Positions 50,712 to 59,338 of a DNA stretch of 64,000 nt are shown here, piece after piece; within the stretch, counting starts at the first letter, position 1; the number at the start of each line of letters is the position of its first letter. Under the pieces are notes generated by a model that saw nothing but the letters and a program-made list of their open reading frames with translations, was not told the DNA's origin and did not search any database. This DNA comes from Bog-532 sp963824545 (GTDB lineage Bacteria; Actinomycetota; Actinomycetes; Streptosporangiales; Streptosporangiaceae): positions 372,001 to 436,000 of the forward strand of contig CAWGPP010000006.1 in assembly GCA_963824545.1 (NCBI GenBank), in the 5' to 3' direction. Position numbers and translations under genes: made by a program.

Positions 50712-51028
50712 GTTATGACGATTCTGTGTACGCCGGGGCGGCCCCAGTGACCGGAGCCGAAACGGCACGGTAGGCCCGGGTGAACGGCCGCGGAATCAGG
50801 CGTCATTTCATTTCCGCTGGTCAGAATGTAACTGGCGTCCGCTGGAGTACCGGGTGACGCCGCGTGGACCCGGATCGCCTGCCCCAGCGGGCGGCGAGCG
50901 TACGCAGCCGTCGGCCGCCTATCCGGGATCGCCCCCGATCGGGAGCCAATTCACAATCTCGGAATCAGACACGAAGTTGGCTAAATTCGGCATCATGGTT
51001 GCTTAGTCGCCGGGCCCAGGGGAGGCCA
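50712..51028 (+). other. Non-coding leader region of the kinase gene
   Basis: About 320 bp upstream of the kinase. The last 80 bases are less GC-rich (AATTCACAATCTCGGAATC region) and should contain the promoter. I cannot assign boxes with confidence. No gene is supported here. Confidence 0.4.
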
Positions 51029-52810
51029 ATGATTGTGTCGCAGCCCACGCTGGAGTCGCTGCGCCGGTGGGATCCCGAGCAGATTGGGCCGTTTACGCTA
51101 CTCGGCCGCCTGGGTGCCGGAGCGATGGGCCAGGTGTACCTGGGCCGCTCCACGGCGGGGCGGCTGGTGGCGGTCAAGACGATCAAGATTGAGCTGGCTG
51201 AGGAGCCCGGCTTCCGTGCCCGTTTCGGCCGGGAGGTCGCCGCCGCCCGCCGGGTCAGCGGCGTGTTCACCGCGGCCGTGGTGGCGGCCGACTCCGAGGC
51301 CGAGGTCCCCTGGCTGGCGACCGCCTACGTGCCCGCCCCGACGCTCAGCCACCTGGTGAAGGCCTGCGGCCCGCTGCCGGTTCCGGCGGTCCGCTGGCTG
51401 GCCGCCGGATGCGCGGAGGCGCTGGAGTCCATTCACCTCGCGGGCCTGGTGCACCGTGATCTGAAGCCCTCGAACGTGCTGGTGGCGCCGGACGGCCCCC
51501 GGGTCATCGACTTCGGCGTGGCGCGGGCGGCCGAGCGCATCCAGCTGACCGTCACCCGCGGCGCGGTCGGCACGCCCGCCTACATGGCGCCCGAGCAGGC
51601 CCGTGACTCCCAGCACGCCTCCCCGGCCAGCGATGTCTACTCCCTCGGCGGCACCCTGCTGTTCGCCGCGACCGGGCACGGGCCCTACCAGGGCGAGACG
51701 GTCATGGACGTGCTCGTGAAACTGGCCACCGAGCACCCGGACCTGTCCGGCATGCCGCCGGACCTGGCCGGCCTGATCATGGCCTGCCTGGAGCGCAGCC
51801 CACGGATGCGGCCTACGTCGGCGGCCCTGCTGACCGGGCTCGGCCCCTTCGTGGAAGCCTCCGCCGACCCGGCCGACGGCCACACGTACCTGCCCGGTTC
51901 GGCGATGGCGCTGATCGGCGAGTACGCACGCAGCCCGCAGCCCGCCGTGGCGCGGCGGACCGAAGCCGAGATCTACCGCAACGGCGCCGAGCCGCCCAGC
52001 GAAGACCCCACCTCCGCCTCGCACACGGCGCTCCCGGCCGTGCCGGTCAGCCACCGGCAGCCGCGCCGCCGCCGCAGGCCGGGCGTTGCCGCCGGCACGG
52101 CCCCGCAGCGGCCGCAGGCCCGGGTCGCGCTGATCGCGTCCGGGGTGGTCGTCGGGGCCGCGATCCTGGCCATCGGCGGCGCCTACGTCGGCCCGAAGAT
52201 CTACCCTTCGCTGCGCGGGTCCCCGGTCAGCGACGGGATACCGCCGCCGCTGGGCGCGGACCCGCCCGCGACGCCGCAGAACGGCATCAGCAGCACGCCG
52301 GAGCTGACCATGGGCCAGCCCTACGGCGACCCGTACACCACGTTCCAGGTCCACGGCAGCGGGTTCGTCCCGGCCACCCGCGTCGCGCTGTCCGTGCAGG
52401 GACACGGCACGATCCCGCCCAAGTACGACCTGTACGTCGACCCTAAGGGGACCTTCAACTACACGATCGACCAGCAGCACATCTTCTTCCCGCCCGATGG
52501 CGTCATCCCGGTCGGGACCTACCACGTCACGGCCAGCGACCCCGCCAGCGGCCAGCAGGCCACCCAGAAGTTCATCGTGGCCCCCGCGCCCAGGGGATCT
52601 CCGCCGCCGCCCCGGCCCGCCGGGTCGCCACCGCCCGGGAACGTCCCGCCGCCGCAGGCCCTGGCCGGCGGACTGCGCACCCCCTCGTCGCAGATGGCCA
52701 CCAGCACGGCGGCCACCCGCACGGCGCCGGTGGCGGCGCCCTCGCCAACGCCCACGGTCTGCACCCATGGCACCTGCTGTGCCCACGGCGGCTGCCGGCC
52801 CGGCGCCTAA
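51029..52810 (+). CDS. Membrane Ser/Thr protein kinase with a Cys/His-rich extracellular tail
   Basis: 593 residues from ATG 51029 (GGGGAGG upstream). The Hanks-type kinase domain holds LGRLGAGAMGQVYLG (glycine loop), Lys50, VHRDLKPSNVLV (142-153), DFGVARAAE (161-) and GTPAYMAPEQARDSQ. A juxtamembrane Arg/Pro region leads to a helix at about 365-387, then an extracellular beta-rich domain (TFQVHGSGFVPATRVALSVQ, GTFNYTIDQQHIFFPPDGVI), Pro-rich linkers, and a last segment CTHGTCCAHGGCRPGA. The extracellular part should sense a signal. It faces an FHA gene, the likely phospho-Thr reader. Confidence 0.88.
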   Translation: MIVSQPTLESLRRWDPEQIGPFTLLGRLGAGAMGQVYLGRSTAGRLVAVKTIKIELAEEPGFRARFGREVAAARRVSGVFTAAVVAADSEAEVPWLATAYVPAPTLSHLVKACGPLPVPAVRWLAAGCAEALESIHLAGLVHRDLKPSNVLVAPDGPRVIDFGVARAAERIQLTVTRGAVGTPAYMAPEQARDSQHASPASDVYSLGGTLLFAATGHGPYQGETVMDVLVKLATEHPDLSGMPPDLAGLIMACLERSPRMRPTSAALLTGLGPFVEASADPADGHTYLPGSAMALIGEYARSPQPAVARRTEAEIYRNGAEPPSEDPTSASHTALPAVPVSHRQPRRRRRPGVAAGTAPQRPQARVALIASGVVVGAAILAIGGAYVGPKIYPSLRGSPVSDGIPPPLGADPPATPQNGISSTPELTMGQPYGDPYTTFQVHGSGFVPATRVALSVQGHGTIPPKYDLYVDPKGTFNYTIDQQHIFFPPDGVIPVGTYHVTASDPASGQQATQKFIVAPAPRGSPPPPRPAGSPPPGNVPPPQALAGGLRTPSSQMATSTAATRTAPVAAPSPTPTVCTHGTCCAHGGCRPGA

Positions 52811-53646
52811 GGCAGCTGGGACCACCACAGGTCCTCCTGCCGTGAGCACCAGGCCGGATCGTTCAGCCGGCCGAGGTCGCCCCGCGTGATGATGCCGTGC
52901 TCGATCAGGATGCGGACCACGACCTCGTCCGACAGCCGCGTGTCCGGCCCGGTCAGTCCGCGTTCGGCGATCTTGCGCCGGAGCACCTTGATGTGCTCCG
53001 CGACGCGCCCGGCCAGCCGGTCGCGGAACTCCGGGTCGCGGTCGAAGCGGTCCAGTTCGTGGTACGCGCCGGTCACCTCAAGGGCCGCCCTGGCGATCTC
53101 CGGTGTCCGGGGCAGTGGGGTGGTCGCGGCCGGATCCAGCAGCCACGGCCGGCACCACATCAGCGCGACGAGGAAGATCTTGGTCATCGGGTCCAGGTAC
53201 AGCGGCAGCAGGGTCGTGTCCACACCGTCGCGGATCCGGCTGTCGTCCGCGCCCAGCGCGTCCCAGCCGCGCGCGTGCCCGCTGACGGTGACCGCGAGCG
53301 GCTGCCCTTCGTCCAGCATGGCGCGCGAGCCGACGAGCGTCGTCCCGCTGCGGATGAACCAGCCCGCGGACGGTTCCCCCTCCTCTTCCATCCGCGGCAG
53401 CCGGATCCGGTACCCGTCGCCCTCGGTGTAGAGCGCGTGGGTGCGGCTGATGTTGGCGACCCAGGCGCCGTCGGACAGCACGCTGATCACCCCGGCCCGG
53501 CGGGAAAGCCCGCGCCCGACGGCGATGGTCAGGTCGGCGTCCGACCCCCGCCCGAAGACCAGCCGGCTGCCTTCCGGGATCTTCACGACCAGCCCGGATG
53601 GCGCAGCGACGTGCGCCATCAGCGATGTGGAGGGCTGGATCGTCAT
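52807..53646 (-). CDS. FHA-domain protein
   Basis: 279 residues from ATG 53646. The N-terminal FHA domain has SGLVVKIPEGSRLVFGRGSD, AWVANISRTHALYTEGDGYR (R-S/T-H-type loop) and WFIRSGTTLVGSRAM. The C-terminal part (LDPMTKIFLVALMWCRPWLL, EIARAALEVTGAYHELDRFD, LAGRVAEHIKVLRRKIAERG, DEVVVRILIEHGIITRGDLG) is a winged-helix-like tail, as in FHA proteins of actinomycetes such as the EmbR-type. It probably binds phosphothreonine made by the kinase it meets 4 bases apart. Confidence 0.8.
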   Translation of the reverse strand: MTIQPSTSLMAHVAAPSGLVVKIPEGSRLVFGRGSDADLTIAVGRGLSRRAGVISVLSDGAWVANISRTHALYTEGDGYRIRLPRMEEEGEPSAGWFIRSGTTLVGSRAMLDEGQPLAVTVSGHARGWDALGADDSRIRDGVDTTLLPLYLDPMTKIFLVALMWCRPWLLDPAATTPLPRTPEIARAALEVTGAYHELDRFDRDPEFRDRLAGRVAEHIKVLRRKIAERGLTGPDTRLSDEVVVRILIEHGIITRGDLGRLNDPAWCSRQEDLWWSQLP

Positions 53647-54187
53647 GGATGTCCTCTGTCGGCGGAGTCCGGGTGAGCGGGGGCACGACCTGACGGCAGG
53701 CACAAGTCCCGCCGTATGGAGTGTAGGCCGGGCCGGCCGGCCCGGCTGATCCCCGAATCCGGGGATTGGCCGCCGGGCGATTACCGGGTTAGCTGTGCTC
53801 AGCCGAGGTGAGGCGCTGGGCGCCGGCCGGCCGGGATCTTTGCCTGATGGCGGTCTTTGCCAGCGGGCAGGGGGGGAACCCAGTCGGCGCGGGGCACGGC
53901 CAGGGTGGGGGCGTGACGCTGGGACAGCTGACGGCGGCGCGGCCCGGGATTCCGGTAATCCGGTACCCAGTGTCTCGCTTCCGGCTGACGGCGCGGAGAG
54001 CCAGGGCCCTCCTTCCTGAGGGGAGGGAGGGGGGCCCGTTTCTCTTCGCCGTTTCCCACCAGCGGCGGGCAGGCGGAGGCGGACCGCACTGCCCGTCGCC
54101 GCGTGCCCGGGCCAGGTCCCGCGCGGCTGGCGCGGTCCGGTTCCCGGAGGTAATTTGACGGGGCCATGTCCAGACCCGGAGGTGACG
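53647..54187. other. Non-coding spacer with an imperfect GC hairpin
   Basis: Frames crossing this region lack ribosome sites and have arbitrary composition, including the plus-strand frame at 53808-54158. At 54003-54040 an imperfect GC-rich hairpin (GGGCCCTCCTTCC / GGAGGGAGGGGGCCC) is the only structure. The last 30 bases hold the ribosome site of the next gene. Confidence 0.45.
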
Positions 54188-55072
54188 ATGCCCCGCAGCG
54201 AGCCGGTCGACGGATTCCAGCTCGCCTACGACCGCTCCGGCTCCGGCGAGCCGGTGGTCCTGCTGCACGGCTGGCCTGGTGATCGGACCGACTACCGCAT
54301 CCTTGCGCCCGATCTGGCCGCCTCATTCGACGTCGTCGTCCCGGACCTGCGCGGATTCGGCGAGTCGGACAAGCATCCGGCCGACCCGGCCGAGCAGTAC
54401 AGCGCGGCCGCGCAGGCGCGCAGCGTGCTCGGGCTGATCCGCGAACTCGACCTGAGGCGCCCGATCCTGGCCGGGTACGACATCGGCAGCCGGATCGCGC
54501 AGACGGTCGCGCAGCAGCACCCGGGTCAGGTCCGGGCGCTGGTCATCGCGCCGCCGCTGCCGGGGATCGGGAAGCGGATACTCGGCCAGGACCCGCAGCG
54601 CGAGTTCTGGTACCAGTCGTTCCACCGGCTCCCGCTGGCCGCGGAGCTGATCGACGGGGCGCCCGCGGCGGTCCGGGCCTACGTGTCGCACTTCTGGTCG
54701 CACTGGTCCGGTCCCTCGTTCACGCCCAGCCCGGGTGACCTGGACCATCTCGTCGCCGTGTACGGCATGCCAGGCGCGTTCACCGCGTCGATCGCCTGGT
54801 ACCGCTCCGGCGCCGGCTCGGTGGCCCGGTCGCTGGCCGAGGAGGTGCCCGCGCCGGACGACCGGATCGCCGTCCCGGCCACCGTGCTGTGGCCCGAGTA
54901 CGACCCGCTGTTCCCGCGGGCCTGGGCGGACCGGGTGGAGGAGTTCTTCAGCGCGATCACCGTCCGTTTCGTTGACGGCGCCGGCCACTTCGCCCCGCTG
55001 GAGTACCCTGGCGAGTTCGCTGCCGCGATCCGCGACGCGCAGCCCGCTGGTGTGGGACACGACGGCGTGTGA
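54188..55072 (+). CDS. Alpha/beta hydrolase, epoxide-hydrolase-like (Asp nucleophile)
   Basis: 294 residues from ATG 54188 (GGAGG upstream). The oxyanion region is VVLLHGWPGDRTDYRIL and VPDLRGFGESDKHPADPAEQ. The nucleophile elbow is ILAGYDIGSRIAQTV, with Asp where serine hydrolases have Ser, so an epoxide hydrolase or dehalogenase reaction is more likely. The acid residue would be in VLWPEYDPLFPRAWADRVEE and the catalytic His in VDGAGHFAPLEYPGEFAAA. Substrate unknown. Confidence 0.82.
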   Translation: MPRSEPVDGFQLAYDRSGSGEPVVLLHGWPGDRTDYRILAPDLAASFDVVVPDLRGFGESDKHPADPAEQYSAAAQARSVLGLIRELDLRRPILAGYDIGSRIAQTVAQQHPGQVRALVIAPPLPGIGKRILGQDPQREFWYQSFHRLPLAAELIDGAPAAVRAYVSHFWSHWSGPSFTPSPGDLDHLVAVYGMPGAFTASIAWYRSGAGSVARSLAEEVPAPDDRIAVPATVLWPEYDPLFPRAWADRVEEFFSAITVRFVDGAGHFAPLEYPGEFAAAIRDAQPAGVGHDGV

Positions 55073-55133
55073 GGGTAAAGAAAAGGCATGCGGAGCACTG
55101 TCCCGCCTCCCCAGCTAGGTGAGCGGAGGCCCC

Positions 55134-56606
55134 ATGGGCCGCGATATTGACGCGATCACAATCACCGGGGAAGACCGCCGCCGGTACCGCGACAAGGTGC
55201 GGCGCTCGCTGGACGTGTTCGCCCGCATGCTGCGCGAGCACCGGTTCGAGGGCGAGCCCGCCCAGGTGGGCGTGGAGATCGAGCTGAACCTGGTGGACGG
55301 CCAGGGGGAGCCGTCCATGCGCAACGCCGACGTGCTCGACGCCATCGCCGACCCGGCCTGGGCGACCGAGCTCGGGCAGTTCAACCTGGAGATCAACGTC
55401 CCGCCGCGCGAGCTGGCCGGCGACGCCGTGGCGGACCTGGAGAAGGAGATCAGGGACAGCCTCAACCGCGCCGACGAGCGGGCCCGCAGCACCGGCAGCC
55501 GCCTGGTCATGGTCGGTATCCTGCCCACCCTGCGCGAAGAGCACATGCACGAGGACACGATCTCGGCCAACGCCCGTTACCGGGTATTGAACGAGCAGAT
55601 CTTCGCGGCGCGCGGCGAGGACATGCGGATCGCGATCGACGGGCCGGAACGGCTGCTCACCCACGCCGGCAGCATCACCCCGGAGGCGGCCTGCACCAGC
55701 GTCCAGCTGCACCTGCAGGTCTGCCCGGAGGAGTTCGCGAACTACTGGAACGCGGCCCAGGCGATCGCCGGCGTCCAGGTCGCCGTGGCCGCCAACTCCC
55801 CGTACCTGTTCGGCCGGCGGCTGTGGGACGAGACCCGGATCACGCTGTTCGAGCAGGCCACCGACACCCGCCCGGATGAGCTGAAGCACCAGGGCGTGCG
55901 CCCGCGGGTCTGGTTCGGCGAACGCTGGATCACCTCGGTGTTCGACCTGTTCGAGGAGAACATCCGGTACTTCCCGGCGCTGCTGCCGGTGTGCGACGAC
56001 GAAGATCCGGTCGTTGTCCTGGACCGCGGCGGCTGCCCCCAGCTGGCCGAGATGAGCCTGCACAACGGGACCGTCTACCGCTGGAACCGGCCCGTGTACG
56101 CGGTCTCGGGCGGCGTGCCGCACCTGCGGGTGGAAAACCGGGTGCTGCCCGCCGGGCCGACGGTCGCGGACGTCATCGCGAACGCGGCGTTCTACTACGG
56201 CCTGCTGCGCGCCCTCGCCGAGGCGCAGCGCCCCATCTGGTCCCAGCTCTCGTTCGCCACCGCGGCAGAGAATCTGCACGAGGCGGCGCGGCACGGCATG
56301 GACGCGCGGCTGTACTGGCCCGGCCTCGGCGAAGCGCCCGTGGCCGAGCTCGTGCTCCGGCGGCTGCTGCCGCTGGCCCGTGAGGGCCTGGCCCGCTGGG
56401 GCGTCGCGACCGACCACGCCGACCGCATGCTGGACATCATCGAGCAGCGCTGCCTCACCGGCCAGACCGGCGCCGCGTGGCAAGCCCGCACCGTGCACGC
56501 GCTGAGCAGCCACGGCGAGGCCGACCGCGCGGAGGCGCTCCGGCTGATGACCCAGCGCTACATCGAGCACATGCACTCCAACGCACCCGTCCACACCTGG
56601 CGCTAA
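55134..56606 (+). CDS. Glutamate-cysteine ligase family 2 (GCS2-type) protein
   Basis: 490 residues from ATG 55134 (GCGGAGG upstream). The GCS2 signature is visible: VGVEIELNLVDGQGEPSMRN, LGQFNLEINVPPRELAGDAV, ANARYRVLNEQIFAARGEDM, TSVQLHLQVCPEEFANYWNA, AVAANSPYLFGRRLWDETRI, VENRVLPAGPTVADVIANAA. It uses ATP to join an amino acid (glutamate or similar) to another amine. In this actinomycete family the true substrates are often unknown; EgtA-type ergothioneine synthesis is one option but no other egt gene is in the window. Confidence 0.82.
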   Translation: MGRDIDAITITGEDRRRYRDKVRRSLDVFARMLREHRFEGEPAQVGVEIELNLVDGQGEPSMRNADVLDAIADPAWATELGQFNLEINVPPRELAGDAVADLEKEIRDSLNRADERARSTGSRLVMVGILPTLREEHMHEDTISANARYRVLNEQIFAARGEDMRIAIDGPERLLTHAGSITPEAACTSVQLHLQVCPEEFANYWNAAQAIAGVQVAVAANSPYLFGRRLWDETRITLFEQATDTRPDELKHQGVRPRVWFGERWITSVFDLFEENIRYFPALLPVCDDEDPVVVLDRGGCPQLAEMSLHNGTVYRWNRPVYAVSGGVPHLRVENRVLPAGPTVADVIANAAFYYGLLRALAEAQRPIWSQLSFATAAENLHEAARHGMDARLYWPGLGEAPVAELVLRRLLPLAREGLARWGVATDHADRMLDIIEQRCLTGQTGAAWQARTVHALSSHGEADRAEALRLMTQRYIEHMHSNAPVHTWR

Positions 56607-57820
56607 CCCGCCGGCAGGGGCAGCTCCCGCGGGACCTGCCAGACCACGCGCACGCCGCCCGGGATGGCCTTGACGTCGACGGGGATGCCCGCCTCGGTGC
56701 CCCGGTCGCGGAGGACGGCGAAGTCCGCCGTGCGCAGGCCCTGCGCCTTGCCCTGCGCCTTGCCCTGCGGGCCGTTCAGCGGGACGGCCTCGATCACCGT
56801 CAGGAAGGCTTCGTCACTGACGGCGATGCCGATCCGCGCCTCGGCCGCGCTCTGCTGGACCGGGCCGAGCGCCTCCGTCAGCATCGCGATCAGCTGCCCC
56901 CTGGTACCGGCCGCCACGGCGTCGACCGGGCCGGTGAAGCTGATCTCCGGCGTGGGGGACAGCTGCGCGCACAGGTCCGTGATCTCCTGCCGCAGGCCCC
57001 GGTCGCTGGGCCGCTGCTCCAGCCCGAAGATGGCGTCCCTGAGCATCCGGACCGTCTCGTCGAGGTCCTCGATGGAGGCCCCGATCTTGTTCCGCACCTC
57101 GCCGCTGCGGGTCTGCGACGCCGCGCTCTGCAGCCGGAGCCCGGCCGTGAAGATCCGCTGGATGACCGTGTCCCTCAGGTCGGCGGCGATGCGGTCCCTG
57201 TCGGCCAGCACGGTCAGCTCGCGCAGGCGGCCCTGCAGCTGCTCGCTGCGTTCCTGCGAACGGCGGATCCGGTCCCGCAGCCCGTGCGTGGCCACGGAGA
57301 TGAGGGCGCCCAGGGATGTCCAGAAAATGGCCCGGCGGGCAATCGCCGCGTCCGGTACGGCGACCGGTGTCAGTGAGATGATCACCTCGACGGCGACGAC
57401 CGCGGCTACGACGCAGATGGATTCCCACCGGCGGTGAAACAGGGCCGTCCACACCAGCGGGATCAGGATCACGATGCCGACACCGGAGGTCGAGCCGGCC
57501 GCCAGGTCGAGGGCCAGCACCGAGCCGGTATAGGCAAGTGGGACGAGCACCGTCATCCACCCGGGCAGCCGCGGCCACGGAAGCAGGAACGCCGCGGCCG
57601 CCACGAGCAGCAGCAGCACGCTGGCCACCGTGGCCCCGGCCGAGGGCGTCCCCGACGCAGGGGACTCCGGCAGCGCCAGGCTGGCCTCGGCCAGTATGGC
57701 GACGATGGCGAACGGGGCCACCCGGGTCCACAGTCCAGTTCTTCGGAACGGGAAACTAGCCTTCTGACCTGGGGGAATGGAAATCGCGGACAGCGGCGCG
57801 GATTCGGTGCGTGATCCCAT
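56603..57820 (-). CDS. Degenerate sensor histidine kinase (HisKA_3 type, His replaced by Arg)
   Basis: 405 residues from ATG 57820. Five to six hydrophobic segments (such as GATVASVLLLLVAAAAFLLP and VGIVILIPLVWTALF) form the sensor part. The dimerisation segment reads DRDRIAADLRDTVIQRIFTA: the phospho-acceptor His of the usual D-L-H-D is Arg216. The ATP-binding half is also weak: the N-box Asn (EALxNxxRHA) is absent in LTEALGPVQQSAAEARIG, and GKAQGKAQG replaces a clear G box. It is unlikely to be an active kinase; a dead sensor or partner of another kinase is possible. The stop overlaps the GCS2 gene stop by 4 bases. Confidence 0.7.
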   Translation of the reverse strand: MGSRTESAPLSAISIPPGQKASFPFRRTGLWTRVAPFAIVAILAEASLALPESPASGTPSAGATVASVLLLLVAAAAFLLPWPRLPGWMTVLVPLAYTGSVLALDLAAGSTSGVGIVILIPLVWTALFHRRWESICVVAAVVAVEVIISLTPVAVPDAAIARRAIFWTSLGALISVATHGLRDRIRRSQERSEQLQGRLRELTVLADRDRIAADLRDTVIQRIFTAGLRLQSAASQTRSGEVRNKIGASIEDLDETVRMLRDAIFGLEQRPSDRGLRQEITDLCAQLSPTPEISFTGPVDAVAAGTRGQLIAMLTEALGPVQQSAAEARIGIAVSDEAFLTVIEAVPLNGPQGKAQGKAQGLRTADFAVLRDRGTEAGIPVDVKAIPGGVRVVWQVPRELPLPAG

Positions 57821-57885
57821 CGCGTGACATTCTCCGGCATCGACTCGCCGGAATCTTACGCTGTGACCCTTGTTCTGCCTAGCTG

Positions 57886-57904
57886 TCATTACGCAACGTA
57901 ATGA
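57886..57904. promoter_or_regulatory. Perfect 19-bp palindrome between divergent genes
   Basis: TCATTACG-CAA-CGTAATGA (8-nt arms, 3-nt centre). It is AT-rich against the surrounding GC, 66 bp before the degenerate kinase start and 212 bp before the next plus-strand start. It is a good operator candidate for an unidentified regulator. Confidence 0.6.
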
Positions 57905-58116
57905 TACCCCTGCTCGATGTGCCCGGGCCGGTCCCGGCGTATGTGCGGGGCATCGGCAGCTGGGCCCGAGGGATGTGACGGCGCAGGCCAATGGGGCAGC
58001 GTGCGCCTGTTTGATGCCACCGATGCCGGGCACGGCACGTAAACGAGGCTTGCGGCTGCGACGGTGCTGTCGCACCGGGCAGGCACAGGCACAGCCAATT
58101 CCCAGGAGGCATCCCT

Positions 58117-58527
58117 ATGACCGATCCTGACATCCATCACCGTGTGGAGATCAAGGACGGCGACGAGACCGTGGCCGCTGCCGACGTGACCATCCCGCCC
58201 GAGAGCGAGGGCACCGCGCAGGCGTCGCTGCGCGCCGCACCGGGGCATGTCGCGCCGGGACGCCGCGCCAGCCTCGTTGACGCGGTAATGGACCTGCCGC
58301 AGGTGCAGGAGAGCACGCGGCTGGAGGCCGCCCTGCCGCTCGGGGACAGCGAAACGCTGGGGCGGCTGCGCGAGCGCAGCGAGAACACGACCACCCGGGC
58401 CGCGGGATCGAGCGCGCTGGTGGACGCCGACATCCCGCCGGCGCCCGGGCCTGACGTCCCGCCGGCGCCTGACCCGGCCGGCCACGCTGAGGCCCGCGGG
58501 TCACGGAATGATCCGGGCCGCCGCTGA
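58117..58527 (+). CDS. Small hypothetical protein
   Basis: 136 residues from ATG 58117, preceded by the strong site AGGAGG 8 bases upstream. The sequence HHRVEIKDGDETVAAADVTI, PPESEGTAQASLRAAPGHVA, SLVDAVMDLPQVQESTRLEA and LGDSETLGRLRERSENTTTR shows a small alpha-beta core and an acidic, Pro-rich repeat tail (IPPAPGPDVPPAPDP). I recognise no family. Divergent from the degenerate histidine kinase across a palindrome. Confidence 0.65.
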   Translation: MTDPDIHHRVEIKDGDETVAAADVTIPPESEGTAQASLRAAPGHVAPGRRASLVDAVMDLPQVQESTRLEAALPLGDSETLGRLRERSENTTTRAAGSSALVDADIPPAPGPDVPPAPDPAGHAEARGSRNDPGRR

Positions 58528-58540
58528 GTTCGGGCCGAGT

Positions 58541-59206
58541 ATGACAACGGTTGGATTTATCGGCAGCGGGATGATCGGTGGCACCGTGGCCCGGCTCAGC
58601 GTCGCCGCCGGGCATGCCGTGGTGCTGAGCAATTCGCGGGGGCCTGACACCCTCAAGGAACTCGCCGGCGAACTGGGCCCGTTGGCCCGCGCTGCGACCG
58701 GAGAGGACGCCGCCGACGCCGACATCGTGCTGGTCGCGATCCCGCTGCGCGCCTACCGCAGCGTGCCCGTCCAGCGGCTGGTCAGCAAGACCGTCATCGA
58801 CGCGGACAACTACCACCCGGCGCGGGACGGGCAGATCGCCGACCTGGACGCCAAGCGGCTGACCAGCAGCGAACTGCTCCAGCGCCACCTGCGGTCGTCG
58901 CTGGTCGTGAAGGCCTTCAACAACATCTACTTCCGGCACCTGGCGTCGCTGGCCCGGCCGTCCGGCGCGGGCGACCGCAGCTACCTGCCCATCGCGGGCG
59001 ACGACGCCACGGCCAAGGCGGAGGTGACCGCATTCCTCGATTCGATCGGCTACGGAGCCGTCGACGCCGGTCCGCTCGCCGCAAGCTGGCGGCAGGAGCC
59101 CGGTCAGCCGGTCTACAGCACTCCGTACGGCCCGTTCGAGGACGTGGGCGGCCGGCCCGCGGGTGAGGGCACGATCCGCCGGGCGCTGGCCGCCGCCATC
59201 CGCTGA
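58541..59206 (+). CDS. NAD(P)-binding reductase (F420-reductase/NADP-oxidoreductase-like)
   Basis: 221 residues from ATG 58541. The Rossmann motif TTVGFIGSGMIGGTVARLSV and AVVLSNSRGPDTLKELAGEL match NADPH-dependent F420 reductase-like proteins; ADIVLVAIPLRAYRSVPVQR and VVKAFNNIYFRHLASLARPS follow, with YLPIAGDDATAKAEVTAFLD. The core S-N-S-R near the second beta strand binds NADPH phosphate. A redox partner (F420 or a quinone-like acceptor) is inferred by family. The stop codon lies in a 16-bp tandem repeat. Confidence 0.8.
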   Translation: MTTVGFIGSGMIGGTVARLSVAAGHAVVLSNSRGPDTLKELAGELGPLARAATGEDAADADIVLVAIPLRAYRSVPVQRLVSKTVIDADNYHPARDGQIADLDAKRLTSSELLQRHLRSSLVVKAFNNIYFRHLASLARPSGAGDRSYLPIAGDDATAKAEVTAFLDSIGYGAVDAGPLAASWRQEPGQPVYSTPYGPFEDVGGRPAGEGTIRRALAAAIR

Positions 59207-59222
59207 CGCCGCCATCCGCTGA
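59191..59222. repeat. 16-bp tandem duplication across a stop codon
   Basis: CGCCGCCATCCGCTGA occurs twice head to tail (59191-59206, 59207-59222), ending both times in TGA. The first is the stop of the reductase gene. A third, degenerate start (CGCCGCCGTGCGG) follows. Confidence 0.85.
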
Positions 59223-59338
59223 CGCCGCCGTGCGGCCCATTGACGGCCATCGTGGCCGGTCCTAGCGTCGGCCTTGGCGGCGCGTGATTTAAGCCTCAAT
59301 TATCTGCCGCCTTGGCCAGGCCCCTGAAGGAGCCGTGT

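Noticed and set aside
53808..54158. Plus-strand frame as a gene
   Set aside because: It has no ribosome site, is Arg/Pro-rich and lacks recognisable motifs.
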